Positions 1 through 10,532 are shown, counted from the stretch's first letter. The stretch is DNA of 64,000 nucleotides from Meridianimarinicoccus zhengii (GCF_003254465.1 NZ_QDFI01000015.1:1-64000), one strand, 5' to 3'. The notes: generated from the sequence alone by a model not told the origin. Numbers and translations are program-made.

Positions 1-833
1 CCGTGTCCAGCGCGCGCCGCGCGCCGCCGCCCGCGCTGCCGATGGGCTACGCGCGGTTGGCGCGCGGTCCCGTGACGGTGATCGCCGACATGGCCGCACC
101 GCCCGAAGCAAGCCCCGGCACCGCCCACGCGGGCACGCTGGCGTTCGAAATGACGGTCGGAGGGGCGCCGCTGATCGTCAGCATCGGCAGCGGTGCGGGC
201 TTTGGCCCGGACTGGCAGGAAGCCGCGCGCCAGACCGCGTCGCACTCCACGCTCGTGCTCGGGGGGCGGTCGCTGGCCACACTGGCGCCGGGACGCGGCG
301 GCACGGTGCTGCGCGACGGGCCGACCGAGGTGGAAACCGACCTGCACCTGGACGTGCCCGATTGCCATGTGGTCGGCGCCCATAACGGCTATGGCCCGGC
401 CTTCGGGCTGGTCCATGCCCGCAGGCTGGACCTGTCGCTGGCGGGCGACGAACTGGCGGGCGAGGACCTGATCAGCGCCGTCAGCGCGGCCGACCGAGCG
501 CGGTTCGCCGGTATCGCGGGCGGCGTGGCCTTCGCGCTGCGGTTCCATCTGCATCCGGACGTCAAGGCCGATCTCGACCCGGACAGCGGGTCGGTGACCC
601 TGCGACTGCCGGGCCGGGATGTGTGGCATTTCTCCCATGACGGGGGGGCGACGATCCGGCTTGACCCCGGCGTCTATCTGGAGAAAACCCGCCCCGAACC
701 CGCGACCGGCCGTCAGATCGTGCTGGCAGGACGGATCGCCGCGCCCGCGCTGACCCTGCGCTGGCGTCTGACCCGCGACCGCGCGACCCCGGCCTTCGCG
801 CCCCGGAACCGATACGAGGACACCAACCCATGA
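1..833 (+). CDS. Heparinase II/III family protein, C-terminal part (5' truncated by window)
   Basis: The reading frame enters from the left edge and ends in TGA at 833, so only about 277 C-terminal residues are visible. They resemble the beta-rich C-terminal domain of heparinase II/III family proteins: [27 protein letters not shown] and [12 protein letters not shown] are typical. The family cleaves or binds uronic-acid polysaccharides; in Rhodobacterales a member commonly sits directly before purH, as here, where its stop overlaps the purH start (ATGA, 830-833). The true start and the catalytic alpha-toroid lie outside the window, so whether it is an active lyase cannot be judged. Family call from motif recognition only. 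Confidence 0.8.
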   Translation, partial: VSSARRAPPPALPMGYARLARGPVTVIADMAAPPEASPGTAHAGTLAFEMTVGGAPLIVSIGSGAGFGPDWQEAARQTASHSTLVLGGRSLATLAPGRGGTVLRDGPTEVETDLHLDVPDCHVVGAHNGYGPAFGLVHARRLDLSLAGDELAGEDLISAVSAADRARFAGIAGGVAFALRFHLHPDVKADLDPDSGSVTLRLPGRDVWHFSHDGGATIRLDPGVYLEKTRPEPATGRQIVLAGRIAAPALTLRWRLTRDRATPAFAPRNRYEDTNP

Positions 834-2413
834 CCGATCGCACCCCCATCGCCACCGCGCTGATTTCCGTGTCGGACAAGACCGGGCTGGTGGCGTTCGC
901 CACGGCGCTGGCGGGGGCGGGTGTGCGTCTGCTGTCCACGGGCGGCACGGCGCGGACCCTGCGCGACGCGGGCCTGGCGGTGACGGACGTGGCCGAGGTG
1001 ACGGGCTTTCCCGAGATGATGGACGGGCGCGTCAAGACGCTCCATCCAGCGGTGCATGGCGGGCTTCTGGCGCTGCGCGACAACCCCGACCATGTCGCCG
1101 CGATGCAGGCTCACGGGATCCGGGCGATCGACCTGCTGGTGGTGAACCTCTATCCGTTCGAGGCGACGGTGGCGGCGGGCGCCGATTATGACACCTGTAT
1201 CGAGAATATCGATATCGGCGGCCCGGCAATGATCCGCGCGGCGGCGAAGAACCACGCCCATGTGGCTGTGGTGGTGGACCCGGAGGATTACGGCCCCGTG
1301 CTGAATGCTGTCGAAGCGGGCGGCACCGACCTGATCTTGCGGCAACGGCTGGCGCAGATCGCCTATGCCCGCACGGCGGCCTATGACGCGGCGGTTTCCA
1401 CATGGATGGCGGGCGCCATCGATGAGCCGACTCCGCGGCGGCGCGCCGTGGCGGCGACGCTTGCGCAGCCCATGCGCTATGGCGAGAACCCGCACCAGGC
1501 CGCGGCGTTCTACACCGATGGCAGCGCGCGGCCCGGCGTGGCGACGGCGGTGCAGCACCAGGGCAAGGCGCTGTCCTACAACAATATCAACGATACCGAT
1601 GCCGCGTTCGAGCTGGTGGCCGAATTCGCGCCCGAAGACGGCCCGGCCTGCGTGATCGTCAAGCACGCCAATCCCTGCGGCGTTGCGCGCGGCGCGACGC
1701 TGGCCGCGGCGTATGGGCGCGCCTTCGACTGCGACCGCACCTCGGCCTTTGGCGGGATCATCGCGCTGAACCAGCCGCTGGACGGCCCCACCGCAGAGGC
1801 GATCAGCGGCATCTTCACTGAGGTCGTGATCGCGCCGGGTGCCGACGATGCTGCGCGCGCGGTCTTTGCCGCGAAGAAGAATCTGCGCCTGCTGACCACC
1901 GATGGCCTGCCGGACCCGACAGCACAGCAACTGACATGGCGGCAGGTGTCGGGCGGGTTTCTCGTGCAGGACAAGGACACGGGCCGGATCGGCGCCGGTG
2001 ACCTGAAGGTGGTGACAAAGCGCGCGCCGACCGATGCCGAACTGGCGGACCTTCTGTTCGCGTGGCGCGTGGCCAAGCACGTCAAGTCGAACGCCATCGT
2101 CTATGCCAAGGACGGGGCCACGGTAGGCGTGGGGGCTGGGCAGATGAGCCGGGTGGACAGCACCCGCATCGCCGCGCGCAAGGCGCAAGACATGGCCGAG
2201 GCGCTGGGGCTGGACGCAGCCCCGACCCACGGATCGGTCGTGGCCTCCGACGCGTTCTTCCCCTTCCCCGACGGGCTGCTGACTGCGGCCGAGGCCGGCG
2301 CGACCGCCGTGATCCAGCCCGGCGGGTCCATGCGCGACGCCGAGGTGATCGCGGCGGCCGACGCGGCAGGGCTGGCGATGGTTTTCACCGGCCAGCGTCA
2401 TTTCCGGCACTGA
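830..2413 (+). CDS. purH: Bifunctional AICAR transformylase / IMP cyclohydrolase PurH
   Basis: PurH catalyses the last two steps of de novo IMP synthesis in the cytoplasm: formylation of AICAR from 10-formyl-THF, then ring closure. The 527-residue length is normal for the family. The N-terminal MGS-like cyclohydrolase domain shows [27 protein letters not shown] and [17 protein letters not shown]; the transformylase half shows [22 protein letters not shown] and the end [16 protein letters not shown]. The start overlaps the preceding stop by four bases, implying translational coupling. lspA follows six bases later. Confidence 0.97.
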   Translation: MTDRTPIATALISVSDKTGLVAFATALAGAGVRLLSTGGTARTLRDAGLAVTDVAEVTGFPEMMDGRVKTLHPAVHGGLLALRDNPDHVAAMQAHGIRAIDLLVVNLYPFEATVAAGADYDTCIENIDIGGPAMIRAAAKNHAHVAVVVDPEDYGPVLNAVEAGGTDLILRQRLAQIAYARTAAYDAAVSTWMAGAIDEPTPRRRAVAATLAQPMRYGENPHQAAAFYTDGSARPGVATAVQHQGKALSYNNINDTDAAFELVAEFAPEDGPACVIVKHANPCGVARGATLAAAYGRAFDCDRTSAFGGIIALNQPLDGPTAEAISGIFTEVVIAPGADDAARAVFAAKKNLRLLTTDGLPDPTAQQLTWRQVSGGFLVQDKDTGRIGAGDLKVVTKRAPTDAELADLLFAWRVAKHVKSNAIVYAKDGATVGVGAGQMSRVDSTRIAARKAQDMAEALGLDAAPTHGSVVASDAFFPFPDGLLTAAEAGATAVIQPGGSMRDAEVIAAADAAGLAMVFTGQRHFRH

Positions 2414-2419
2414 CCCGCG

Positions 2420-2887
2420 ATGCGCGGGCTGATCATCGCGGCGCTGATCGTCTTCGCGCTGGACCAGGGCAGCAAGTGGGTGGTGGTCCACTGGCTGGGT
2501 CTGAAGCACCGGCTCGCCATCGACGTGCTGCCGCCTGTGCTGAACTTCCGCATGGGCTGGAACGAGGGCGTGAATTTCGGCCTGTTCGCCGGGCATCCCG
2601 TGGCGGTCCGCTGGGTGCTGATCGCGCTCGCCGTGGCGATCTGCGCCTGGGTGATCCGTTTTGCGCGGCGCGACGGGCGCCCGGCGATCATGTGGGCCGC
2701 GGGTGCGCTGGTGGGCGGTGCGATGGGCAACGTGCTCGACCGGGTGGTCTATGGCGCTGTGGCCGATTTCCTGAACATGTCGTGCTGCGGGATCACCAAC
2801 CCCTTCGCTTTCAACGTCGCGGATGTCGGCGTCTTCGGGGGGGCCATCGCGCTGGTGATCTGGGCACAGCCCGAAAAGACCCGGTGA
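2420..2887 (+). CDS. lspA: Lipoprotein signal peptidase LspA
   Basis: An inner-membrane aspartyl protease that removes signal peptides from diacylglyceryl-modified prolipoproteins. The 155 residues contain four hydrophobic segments. The two conserved catalytic blocks are present: GNVLDRVVYGAVADF (NxxD) and FNVADVGVFGG (FNxAD), which carry the catalytic aspartates. It starts six bases after the purH stop, so it is probably in the same transcript. The next gene encodes a lipoprotein, a likely client. Confidence 0.95.
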   Translation: MRGLIIAALIVFALDQGSKWVVVHWLGLKHRLAIDVLPPVLNFRMGWNEGVNFGLFAGHPVAVRWVLIALAVAICAWVIRFARRDGRPAIMWAAGALVGGAMGNVLDRVVYGAVADFLNMSCCGITNPFAFNVADVGVFGGAIALVIWAQPEKTR

Positions 2888-2954
2888 CGGCGCGCGCGGC
2901 CTGCGCTAGACACGGGGCCGCGACCCGACCCGAGCCCGACCCGAGGATGAAACC

Positions 2955-3467
2955 GTGACCCTGCGTGTGCCGACCCTGATCCTGCTTCTGCCCTGCCTGC
3001 TGGCGGCTTGCGGCGCATCGGACCCGCAGCTCATGAGCTTCCCGGGCAGCCGTTCGCCGAGCGAGTTTCTGGTGGCGCCCGCGAAACCGCTGGAAACGCC
3101 ACCCGATCCGACCGCCCTGCCGCCGCCCGCGCCGGGCATCGCGAACCGTGCGGATCCGACGCCGGTCGAGGATGCCATGGTTGCGCTTGGCGGCCGGCCC
3201 GATGCCGGGGTGGCGGGGGACAGTGCGTTCCTGACCCATGTGTCGCGCTATGGCCGCGACCCGGAAATCCGCGCGACCCTCGCCGCCGAGGATCTTGCCT
3301 TCCGGCAGTCCAATCCGGGGCGCGTGCTGGAACGGGTCTTCAACGTGAACCGCTATTTCGACATCTACGCAGACCTGTCGCTGGACCAGCAGGCGGAACG
3401 CGACCGGCTGACGGCGGCGGGCGTGCCGACCAGCACCGCGCCGCCTGCCGCGCTCCAGCCGGACTGA
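2955..3467 (+). CDS. DUF3035 / BamF-like outer-membrane lipoprotein
   Basis: A 170-residue predicted lipoprotein. After a hydrophobic N-terminus the lipobox LLAACG (Cys at residue 19) directs lipidation by the LspA encoded just upstream. The remainder is proline-rich (ETPPDPTALPPPAPG) followed by a short conserved segment with PDAGVAGDSAFLTHVSRYG and VLERVFNVNRYFDIYADL. This matches what I remember of the DUF3035 family, which in alphaproteobacteria includes BamF of the beta-barrel assembly complex; that assignment is from memory. The start is GTG-type (2955) with AGGATG-rich sequence just before it. Confidence 0.7.
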   Translation: MTLRVPTLILLLPCLLAACGASDPQLMSFPGSRSPSEFLVAPAKPLETPPDPTALPPPAPGIANRADPTPVEDAMVALGGRPDAGVAGDSAFLTHVSRYGRDPEIRATLAAEDLAFRQSNPGRVLERVFNVNRYFDIYADLSLDQQAERDRLTAAGVPTSTAPPAALQPD

Positions 3468-3542
3468 CCGCTCACGAAACCGCGCGCGGCCTTGCGCGGG
3501 CCGCGCCGGGGCGTATCTGTCACCAAACGGAGGATCGCCCCG

Positions 3543-4910
3543 ATGATGTCCATGTCCCGACGGTGCAGCGGGTTCGTCGCCGCTTTCGCGCTTGTCGCGG
3601 CCCCGCTGGCCGCCATGGCGGCGCCGGATGCCGGCGTCAGCCAGTTCACACTCGACAACGGCATGGAAGTCGTGGTGGTCGAGGATCATCGCGCGCCCGC
3701 CGTGGTGCACATGGTCTGGTATCGCACCGGGGCGGCCGATGAACCGGCGGGCGTGTCGGGCATCGCGCACTACCTCGAACACCTGATGTTCAAGGGCACC
3801 GATGACATGGGACCCGGCGAATTCTCGGACGTGGTCCGCGCCAACGGGGGACAGGACAACGCCTTCACCTCGTGGGATTATACCGGGTATTTCCAGCGGG
3901 TCGCGGCCGACCTTCTGCCTGACATGATGGCCATGGAAGCCGACCGGATGACCGATCTGGTGCTTACGGATGCCGTGGCCCTGCCCGAACGCGACGTGAT
4001 CCTCGAGGAACGCGCGCAGCGGGTGGACAGCGACCCCGGATCAATCCTGCGCGAACAGATGCGGGCGGCGCAGTATCTCAACCATCCCTACGGCGTGCCG
4101 ATCATCGGCTGGCGGCACGAGATGGAACGGCTGGATACCGAAGCGGCGATCGATTTCTACCGGACGCATTACGCGCCCAACAACGCCATCCTGATCGTGG
4201 CGGGCGACGTGACGCCCGGAGACGTGCGCGCGCTGGCCGAGGAACACTATGGCCCCATTCCGGCCAACCCGGAGATCGGGGCGCGCATGCGTCCCGCCGA
4301 GCCGCCGCAGATGGCCGCGCGCCGTGTCGTGCTGGAGGATGCCCGCGTGGCGCAGCCCTACGTCGCGCGCAGCTACCTCGCCCCCGAACGCGACGCGGGC
4401 GATCAGGGCCGCGCCGCCGCGCTGACGCTGCTGTCGGACCTGCTGGGCAGTGGAACGGACAGTTTCCTGTCGGAACGGATGCAGTTCGGATCGGGCAACG
4501 CGATCTATACCGGCGCGTGGTACGGCGGCATGTCGCTGGATGCCACGACCTTCAACGTGACCGTGGTACCGGGCGAGGGCGCGACCCTTTCCGAGATCGA
4601 GGCGGAACTGGATGTGGTACTGGCCGACTTCATCGAAACGGGCGTGGATGCCGACAAGCTCGCGCGGCTGAAACGGCAATATGCCGCCGATGCGGTCTAT
4701 GACATGGACGACGTGCAGCGGCGTGCCCAGCGGATCGGATCGGCGTTGACGAGCGGGCTGACGCTTGATGACGTGGCCGCATGGCCCGACGCGATCCAGG
4801 CGGTGACCGCCGACGACATCCTTGCCGCAGCGCGCGACGTGCTGCGCCCAGAGGCTTCGGTCACCGGCTGGCTGACCGCGCCCGCCGAGACCCCCGAGGT
4901 GACCCAATGA
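3543..4910 (+). CDS. M16 family zinc metallopeptidase, active-site subunit
   Basis: A predicted periplasmic M16 (pitrilysin-type) protease of 455 residues. A signal peptide is visible (RRCSGFVAAFALVAAPLAAMA). The inverted zinc motif HxxEH is present as H76-Y-L-E79-H80 in GIAHYLEHLMFKGT, as expected for the catalytic subunit. The start at 3543 is preferred over an upstream in-frame start because ACGGAGG lies nine bases ahead of it and the signal peptide begins there. Its stop overlaps the start of a second M16 gene, and such pairs normally form a heterodimer. The substrate is unknown. Confidence 0.9.
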   Translation: MMSMSRRCSGFVAAFALVAAPLAAMAAPDAGVSQFTLDNGMEVVVVEDHRAPAVVHMVWYRTGAADEPAGVSGIAHYLEHLMFKGTDDMGPGEFSDVVRANGGQDNAFTSWDYTGYFQRVAADLLPDMMAMEADRMTDLVLTDAVALPERDVILEERAQRVDSDPGSILREQMRAAQYLNHPYGVPIIGWRHEMERLDTEAAIDFYRTHYAPNNAILIVAGDVTPGDVRALAEEHYGPIPANPEIGARMRPAEPPQMAARRVVLEDARVAQPYVARSYLAPERDAGDQGRAAALTLLSDLLGSGTDSFLSERMQFGSGNAIYTGAWYGGMSLDATTFNVTVVPGEGATLSEIEAELDVVLADFIETGVDADKLARLKRQYAADAVYDMDDVQRRAQRIGSALTSGLTLDDVAAWPDAIQAVTADDILAAARDVLRPEASVTGWLTAPAETPEVTQ

Positions 4911-6223
4911 TCCCCCGCATCCTCTTCGCCGCGCTCGCGGTTGCTACACTGGCGCTGCCCGCCGCGGCCGAGATCGACATCGAGGAGATCGAAACCCCCG
5001 GCGGCATTTCGGTCTGGCTGGTGGAGGAACCGACGATCCCCTTCGTGGCGCTGGAAATCGTGTTTCGCGGTGGAACATCCCTCGATCCGGCAGACAAGGG
5101 CGGGGCGGTCAACCTGATGACCGCGTTGCTGGAGGAAGGGGCCGCCGACATGGATGCGCGCGCCTTCGCCGCCGCCCGCGACGATCTGGCCGCGAGCTTC
5201 CGCTTCGACGCGAGCGATGACAGCGTCAGCGTGTCTGCGCGGTTCTTGTCGGAGACACAGGAGGCCGCCGCCGACCTGCTGCGCGTGGCGCTCGTGGAGC
5301 CGCGCTTCGACGACGATGCGGTGGAACGGGTCCGGGCGCAGGTCCTGTCCGGTCTGCGGTCCGATGCCGAGGACCCCAACGCCATCGCGGGGCGGGCCTT
5401 CGCCGCGGCGGTCTATGGCGACCATCCCTATGCCCGGCCCGGCGACGGCACGCTGGACAGCGTGGCGGCGCTGACCCGCGACGATCTTCTGGACGCGCAT
5501 GCCGGTGCCCTGGCCCGCGACCGGGTGCATGTGGCGGCTGCGGGGGACATCACCGCCGAGGATCTGGCCGCGCTCGTCGACCGGGTGCTGGGTGGGCTGC
5601 CCGAAACGGGGGCCGAATTGCCCGGTCCGGCGGCGCGGTCCTTCGACGGCGGCACCGCGGTCATCGACTTCCCGACGCCGCAATCGGTGATCAGTTTCGG
5701 GCAGCCGGGCATAGACCGCCATGACCCCGATTTCTTCGCGGCCTATGTGGTGAACCAGATCCTTGGCGGCGGCGGATTCGGGTCGCGTCTGACCGAAGAG
5801 GTCCGGGTGAAACGCGGGCTGACCTACGGGATCTATTCCTATCTCAGCGCGAAGGATCACGCGGACCTGTATGTCGGGGGTGCGTCGACCGCCAATGCCC
5901 GTGCCGCCGAAACCGTGGATGTCGTGCGCGCGGAATGGGCGCGCATGGCCGCCGAAGGCCCGACCGAGGCCGAGGTGGAGGCCGCCAAGACCTATCTGAT
6001 CGGCGGCTACCCGCTGCGGTTCGACAGCAACGCGTCCATCGCGCGGATCATGGTTGGGATGCAGCTTGACGGGCTGACGCCCGATTACATCGCCACGCGC
6101 AACGACAAGGTCGCGGCCGTGACGGTCGAAGATGTGCGGCGCGTGGCGGCTGAACTGCTCGACCCCGATGCGCTGACATTTTTCGTGGTGGGCCAGCCCG
6201 AGGGTCTGACCGCCGGGAACTGA
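4907..6223 (+). CDS. M16 family peptidase-like protein, non-catalytic partner
   Basis: A second M16 paralogue of 438 residues with its own signal peptide (FAALAVATLALPAAA). It starts inside the stop of the upstream M16 gene (ATGA, 4907-4910). The position where HxxEH should occur reads GGAVNLMTALLEEG, so the zinc ligands are missing, but the C-terminal family block RVKRGLTYGIYSYLS is retained. In known bacterial M16B pairs one subunit carries the zinc site and the other the RY-type substrate-binding residues; this gene fits the second role. The enzyme is presumably a heterodimer of the two products. Confidence 0.88.
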   Translation: MIPRILFAALAVATLALPAAAEIDIEEIETPGGISVWLVEEPTIPFVALEIVFRGGTSLDPADKGGAVNLMTALLEEGAADMDARAFAAARDDLAASFRFDASDDSVSVSARFLSETQEAAADLLRVALVEPRFDDDAVERVRAQVLSGLRSDAEDPNAIAGRAFAAAVYGDHPYARPGDGTLDSVAALTRDDLLDAHAGALARDRVHVAAAGDITAEDLAALVDRVLGGLPETGAELPGPAARSFDGGTAVIDFPTPQSVISFGQPGIDRHDPDFFAAYVVNQILGGGGFGSRLTEEVRVKRGLTYGIYSYLSAKDHADLYVGGASTANARAAETVDVVRAEWARMAAEGPTEAEVEAAKTYLIGGYPLRFDSNASIARIMVGMQLDGLTPDYIATRNDKVAAVTVEDVRRVAAELLDPDALTFFVVGQPEGLTAGN

Positions 6224-6267
6224 TCGCCCCCTAGTGAATCACCTCCGCTCATGCTAGGTCTGGTGTC

Positions 6268-8100
6268 ATGCAGGCACCAGACCCCAACATCCACCAGGCT
6301 ACCCCCAGGATTGCGCAGCTTTCCGAGGCGGCGATCAATCGTATCGCGGCGGGGGAGGTCGTGGAACGCCCGGCATCCGCGGTCAAGGAACTGGTGGAAA
6401 ACGCGCTCGACGCGGGGGCGCGGCGCGTCGAGGTGGCCTTTGCCGATGGCGGGCGGACGCTTCTGCGTGTCACCGATGACGGGCACGGCATACCCGCGGC
6501 GGACCTGCCGCTTGCGCTTGCGCGGCACGCCACGTCCAAGATCGACGGGTCGGACCTGCTGAACATCCACAGCTTCGGCTTTCGCGGCGAGGCGCTGGCG
6601 TCGCTCGGGGCGGTCGGGCGGCTGACCGTCACCAGTCGCCATGGCGGGGCCGATGCCGCCAGCATTTCCGTCGCTGGCGGGCGGCAGGGCGATGTGCGCC
6701 CCGCGGCACTGCGGGTGGGCACGGTGGTGGAGTTGCGCGACCTGTTTCACGCCACACCCGCCCGCCTGAAGTTCCTGCGCACCGACCGTGCAGAGGCGCA
6801 GGCGATTGCCGACGTGGTCAAGCGGCTGGCGATGGCGGAGCCCTTCGTGGGCTTCACCCTGCGCGACCTGACCGGCGGCGGCGATGGGCGCGTGGTGCTG
6901 CGCGCGGATCCCGAAGGCGGCGATCTGTGGGGGGCGCTGGACGGGCGGCTCGGGCGGATCATGGGGCGCGATTTCGCGGACAACGCGCTGCGGATAGATG
7001 CTGTGCGCGACGGGATCGCCCTGCGCGGTCTGGCGGCGCTGCCGACCTATTCCCGCGGGGCCGCGGTAGCGCAGTTCCTATTCGTTAATGGCCGCCCGGT
7101 GCGCGACAAGCTGCTGATCGGTGCGCTGCGGGCGGCCTATGCCGACGTGCTGTCGCGGGACCGGCACCCGGCGGCGGCCCTGTTCATCGATTGCGACCCG
7201 GTGCTGGTGGACGTCAACGTGCACCCGGCCAAGGCCGAGGTGCGGTTCCGCGATCCCGGCCTCGTGCGCGGGCTGATCGTGTCGGCGCTGCGCCATGCGC
7301 TGGCGGAAGCCGGGCACCGGGCATCTTCCACCGTGGCCGGGGCGACGCTGGGCGCGATGCGGGCCGAGGTTCCGGCCGCGCGTGTCTACCAGATGGATCG
7401 GCCCGGACTGGGCGCCCGGGCGACGGGCTATGCCATGCAGGCGCCCGAACCGATGGGCTTCGCGGAAACCGCCGCGCCCTCTGCCCGCCACGATCCCGTG
7501 CCCGCCGACACCGCGCCGACGGACCGCCCGCTTGGCGCGGCGCGGGCGCAGGTGCACGAGAACTACATCATCGCGCAGACTGCGGAAGGCATGGTGATCG
7601 TGGACCAGCACGCTGCCCATGAACGGCTGGTCTATGAGCGCCTCAAGGCGCAGCGCGCCGCCAATGGCGTGGCCGCACAGGCCCTGCTGATCCCCGAGAT
7701 CGTGGACATGGGAGATGCCGCCGCCCTGATCCTCGACCATGCCGAATCTCTCTCAGCGCTCGGCCTGGTGGTGGAACCTTTCGGGGCGGGCACCGTGGCG
7801 GTGCGGGAAACCCCGGCGATCCTCGGGCTGGTGGACGCGGCGGGGCTCTTGCACGACATCGCCGACGAACTGGCCGATCTGGGCGCGTCTGGCCAGCTGG
7901 AGGCACGAATCGACGCGGTGCTGTCGCGCATGGCCTGTCACGGCTCTGTCCGGTCGGGGCGGCGCATGGGCGCCGAGGAGATGAACGCGCTGTTGCGCGA
8001 GATGGAGGCGACGCCACTGTCGGGCCAGTGCAACCACGGTCGCCCGACCCATGTGGAACTCAAACTGGCCGATATCGAACGGCTGTTCGGGCGGACATGA
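6268..8100 (+). CDS. mutL: DNA mismatch repair protein MutL with endonuclease motifs
   Basis: MutL couples mismatch recognition by MutS to strand removal. This 610-residue protein has the N-terminal GHKL ATPase blocks ([32 protein letters not shown]) and the MutL C-terminal dimerisation domain. The C-terminus contains [12 protein letters not shown], which fits DQHA(X)2E(X)4E, plus [12 protein letters not shown] and [12 protein letters not shown]. These are the metal-dependent nicking-endonuclease motifs of MutL from bacteria that lack MutH. A proline/alanine-rich linker separates the halves. The rmuC start overlaps its stop. Confidence 0.96.
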   Translation: MQAPDPNIHQATPRIAQLSEAAINRIAAGEVVERPASAVKELVENALDAGARRVEVAFADGGRTLLRVTDDGHGIPAADLPLALARHATSKIDGSDLLNIHSFGFRGEALASLGAVGRLTVTSRHGGADAASISVAGGRQGDVRPAALRVGTVVELRDLFHATPARLKFLRTDRAEAQAIADVVKRLAMAEPFVGFTLRDLTGGGDGRVVLRADPEGGDLWGALDGRLGRIMGRDFADNALRIDAVRDGIALRGLAALPTYSRGAAVAQFLFVNGRPVRDKLLIGALRAAYADVLSRDRHPAAALFIDCDPVLVDVNVHPAKAEVRFRDPGLVRGLIVSALRHALAEAGHRASSTVAGATLGAMRAEVPAARVYQMDRPGLGARATGYAMQAPEPMGFAETAAPSARHDPVPADTAPTDRPLGAARAQVHENYIIAQTAEGMVIVDQHAAHERLVYERLKAQRAANGVAAQALLIPEIVDMGDAAALILDHAESLSALGLVVEPFGAGTVAVRETPAILGLVDAAGLLHDIADELADLGASGQLEARIDAVLSRMACHGSVRSGRRMGAEEMNALLREMEATPLSGQCNHGRPTHVELKLADIERLFGRT

Positions 8101-9251
8101 TCGCGGTCGGGCCATGGCAGATCGACCCGGCGGACCCGGTGGGGATGGCCGTTCTGGCGGGCGCGGGCGTGGCGGCCCTGCTGGTGCTGCTTGTCCTGCT
8201 GGCGCTACGCGGGCAGGCGCGGGCCGCGCGCACCATCGAACCGTTGGCGCAGCACCTGACCGCCGTGGCGCGGCGGGTGGAGGACGTGAGCGACGCGCAG
8301 CAGCGCCTGTCGGGCGGTCTGACGCAGGTGGGCGAGGCGCAGGCCCGCGCGCAGGCCGCGACACTCGCGACGATGGAAACACGGCTTGCCGAGGTCACGC
8401 GGGCCATGGGCGACAGCCTGCAAGGGTCGGCCACGCGCACAGCACGATCGCTGGGCGAATTGCAGACCCGCCTGGAGACCATCGACAAGGCGCAGGCCAA
8501 TATCGAGAAACTGTCGGGCAACGTGCTGGGCCTGCAGGACATCCTGTCGAACAAGCAGGCGCGCGGCGCGTTCGGGGAAATCCAGCTCAACGACATCGTG
8601 TCCAAGGCGCTGCCGCCGGACAGTTTCACGATGCAGGCCACGCTGAGCAACGGCAAGCGCGCCGATTGCCTGATCCACCTGCCGCAGCCGCCAGGGCCGC
8701 TGGTGATCGACAGCAAGTTCCCGCTGGAACCCTACGAGGCGCTGATCGACGCCGATACGGACCACGCCCGCTCGCAGGCGGCGCGCGACCTGCGCATGGC
8801 GGTGCGGCGGCATATCAAGGCAATCGCCGAGAAGTACATCATCGAGGGGGAAACCGCCGACGGCGCGCTGATGTTCGTGCCCTCCGAAGCGGTCTACAGC
8901 GAGTTGCACGCGCGGTTCGGCGAACTGGTGCGCGAAGGCTTCGCCGCGCGGGTCTGGCTGGTGTCGCCGACGACTTGCATGGCGACGCTGAACACCCTGC
9001 GGTCGGTACTGAAGGACGTGCGGATGCGCGAACAGGCCGGGCTGATCCGGCGCGAACTGCACCTGCTGCACGCGGATGTGGAGCGGCTGGTCGGGCGGGT
9101 CGAGAATCTAGATCGACATTTCGGGCAGGCGCAGAAGGATATTTCAGAGATTCGCATCTCTGCCGAAAAGGCCGGACGCCGCGCCCAGCGGATGGACGCG
9201 TTCGATTTCGAGGATGCGTCCGCGCCTGCGGTCATCGAGAAAGCGGGCTAA
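8097..9251 (+). CDS. rmuC: DNA recombination protein RmuC
   Basis: A 384-residue RmuC family protein, thought to limit inverted-repeat recombination and containing a nuclease-like core. After an N-terminal membrane anchor ([17 protein letters not shown]) there is a long coiled coil rich in Gln/Arg/Glu (about residues 45-150), then the conserved core with [26 protein letters not shown] and [16 protein letters not shown]. The start at 8097 overlaps the mutL stop (ATGA), so the two DNA-maintenance genes are coupled. It converges on chrR. Confidence 0.93.
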   Translation: MIAVGPWQIDPADPVGMAVLAGAGVAALLVLLVLLALRGQARAARTIEPLAQHLTAVARRVEDVSDAQQRLSGGLTQVGEAQARAQAATLATMETRLAEVTRAMGDSLQGSATRTARSLGELQTRLETIDKAQANIEKLSGNVLGLQDILSNKQARGAFGEIQLNDIVSKALPPDSFTMQATLSNGKRADCLIHLPQPPGPLVIDSKFPLEPYEALIDADTDHARSQAARDLRMAVRRHIKAIAEKYIIEGETADGALMFVPSEAVYSELHARFGELVREGFAARVWLVSPTTCMATLNTLRSVLKDVRMREQAGLIRRELHLLHADVERLVGRVENLDRHFGQAQKDISEIRISAEKAGRRAQRMDAFDFEDASAPAVIEKAG

Positions 9252-9327
9252 TAGGAGGGCGTGCAGCGTTTGGGTGATACCCTATTGCGCAGTGCTGGCA
9301 GGAACCGCCCTGACGATGGCACGGGCG

Positions 9328-9975
9328 CTAGATCCGCAGGAAAGGCTGGGCGAGCCGCGGCAGCACGGACGTGAAGCGAAGCCGCGCATCGGTGGCTGTC
9401 AGGCAGATACAGTCGTCCGTGCCGAACGCGACGGGCGTGTGCTGCACGTCTTCATCCGCTACCTCGATGTCGCCGCGGTGATACGCGCCGTCCGCATCCC
9501 GGTAAGCGCCCTGAAGCACCAGCGTCATCTCCGTGCCGCCATGGCTGTGATCGGGCATGGCCATGCCGCTGGGGATGTAGAGCAGCCGCACCTTCGCGCT
9601 ATCCTGCGTGGGCAGGATGGCCTGCTTCACGCCGCGTCCGACATTGCGCCATGCGACCGACCCGACATCGCCGCCGACATAGCGCTGCACCGCGTCGGGC
9701 AGGACGCCCGGCGTTCGGCGGGGTGTCGCCGCGCGCGCGGTGGGCGCGTGGCCCTTGATCCGCGCAAGCGTCGCCGACAATGCGCCATCGTCCATGTGCG
9801 CCGGGTCCACTGTGTCCAGAACGGCGCCCCCCACCGTCTCGTAGGCGCCGAGCCGTGCGCGGCTGTCATCCGAAAGGGATACATGGGCCGCCACGACCAC
9901 GCTGAAAGCTTCGGGAAGCACGCCCGCGGCATAGGCCATCAGGAATTCATCGCCGATATGATGCGTTACAGCCAT
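9328..9975 (-). CDS. chrR: Anti-sigma factor ChrR with both N-terminal zinc cysteines replaced by Ser
   Basis: ChrR holds sigma-E inactive until singlet oxygen releases it. The 215-residue protein shows the two-domain plan: an N-terminal anti-sigma domain and a C-terminal cupin (about residues 105-195) with DHSHGGTEMTL and HTPVAF, which supply His/His/Glu/His metal ligands. In the N-terminal domain H6 and H31 are kept, but the usual HxxxCxxC reads HVSLSDDSR, giving Ser35 and Ser38 in place of the cysteines; the codons are tcg and agc. The start at 9975 gives the same numbering as the Rhodobacter protein; an earlier ATG at 9987 overlaps the sigma-factor stop. Co-transcribed with rpoE. Confidence 0.9.
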   Translation of the reverse strand: MAVTHHIGDEFLMAYAAGVLPEAFSVVVAAHVSLSDDSRARLGAYETVGGAVLDTVDPAHMDDGALSATLARIKGHAPTARAATPRRTPGVLPDAVQRYVGGDVGSVAWRNVGRGVKQAILPTQDSAKVRLLYIPSGMAMPDHSHGGTEMTLVLQGAYRDADGAYHRGDIEVADEDVQHTPVAFGTDDCICLTATDARLRFTSVLPRLAQPFLRI

Positions 9976-9983
9976 TCCACGTC

Positions 9984-10532
9984 TCATTTCATCTCGTGCC
10001 GCAATCGTTCAAGTGCCAACCTAATCCGCGACTTGATCGTGCCCAGCGGCAATCCCGTTTCTGCGGCAATTTCGCCATGGGACAGATCCCCGAAATAGGC
10101 GCGTTCCACCAGCACGCGCTGTTTCTCGGGAAGTGCCTTCAGGGCTTCTGCCAGCCGTTCGCTTTCCTGCTGAAGGACCAGGATGTCCGCCTGGTCCGGT
10201 TCGTCCTCCGGCCCCCAGGCCAGATCGTCCGGTTCCGGGCGCCGTTGCCGGCGCAGCATGTCGATCTTGCGGTTGCGCGCGATCGTGAAGATCCACGTTG
10301 CCACGCTGGCACGTGTGGGGTCGAACAGGTGCGCCTTCTGCCAGACCGTCGCCATCACGTCCTGCGCGCATTCCTCGGCCATCGTGTTGCTTGCCCCCGA
10401 CTTCATCAGGAACCCCTTCACGCGCGGCGCAAAATACTGGAACAGCGTCACGAAGGCAGTTTCGTCCCGATCCGCACGTATCCGCGCGATGCAGTGTGCC
10501 CATTCCGCGTCCCGTGTGTCGTTCGTCGTCAC
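9984..10532 (-). CDS. rpoE: ECF sigma factor RpoE (sigma-E, singlet-oxygen response)
   Basis: An ECF-type sigma factor whose sequence closely follows Rhodobacter sphaeroides RpoE: region 2 has ECAQDVMATVWQKAHLFDP and ATWIFTIARNRKIDMLR, region 4 has LPEKQRVLVERAYFGDLSH and ETGLPLGTIKSRIRLALERL. The GTG start at 10532 gives 182 residues and matches the expected N-terminus (TTNDTRDAEWAHC). An ATG at 10586 would add 18 unlike residues, and neither has a strong ribosome binding site. It overlaps or abuts chrR, which encodes its antagonist, and is divergent from a five-gene operon that in R. sphaeroides belongs to the sigma-E regulon. Confidence 0.94.
   Translation of the reverse strand: MTTNDTRDAEWAHCIARIRADRDETAFVTLFQYFAPRVKGFLMKSGASNTMAEECAQDVMATVWQKAHLFDPTRASVATWIFTIARNRKIDMLRRQRRPEPDDLAWGPEDEPDQADILVLQQESERLAEALKALPEKQRVLVERAYFGDLSHGEIAAETGLPLGTIKSRIRLALERLRHEMK

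Noticed and set aside
713-2596. A 627-codon minus-strand open frame opposite purH
   Set aside because: Low-complexity Arg/His/Gly composition with no motif; purH on the plus strand has all family motifs.
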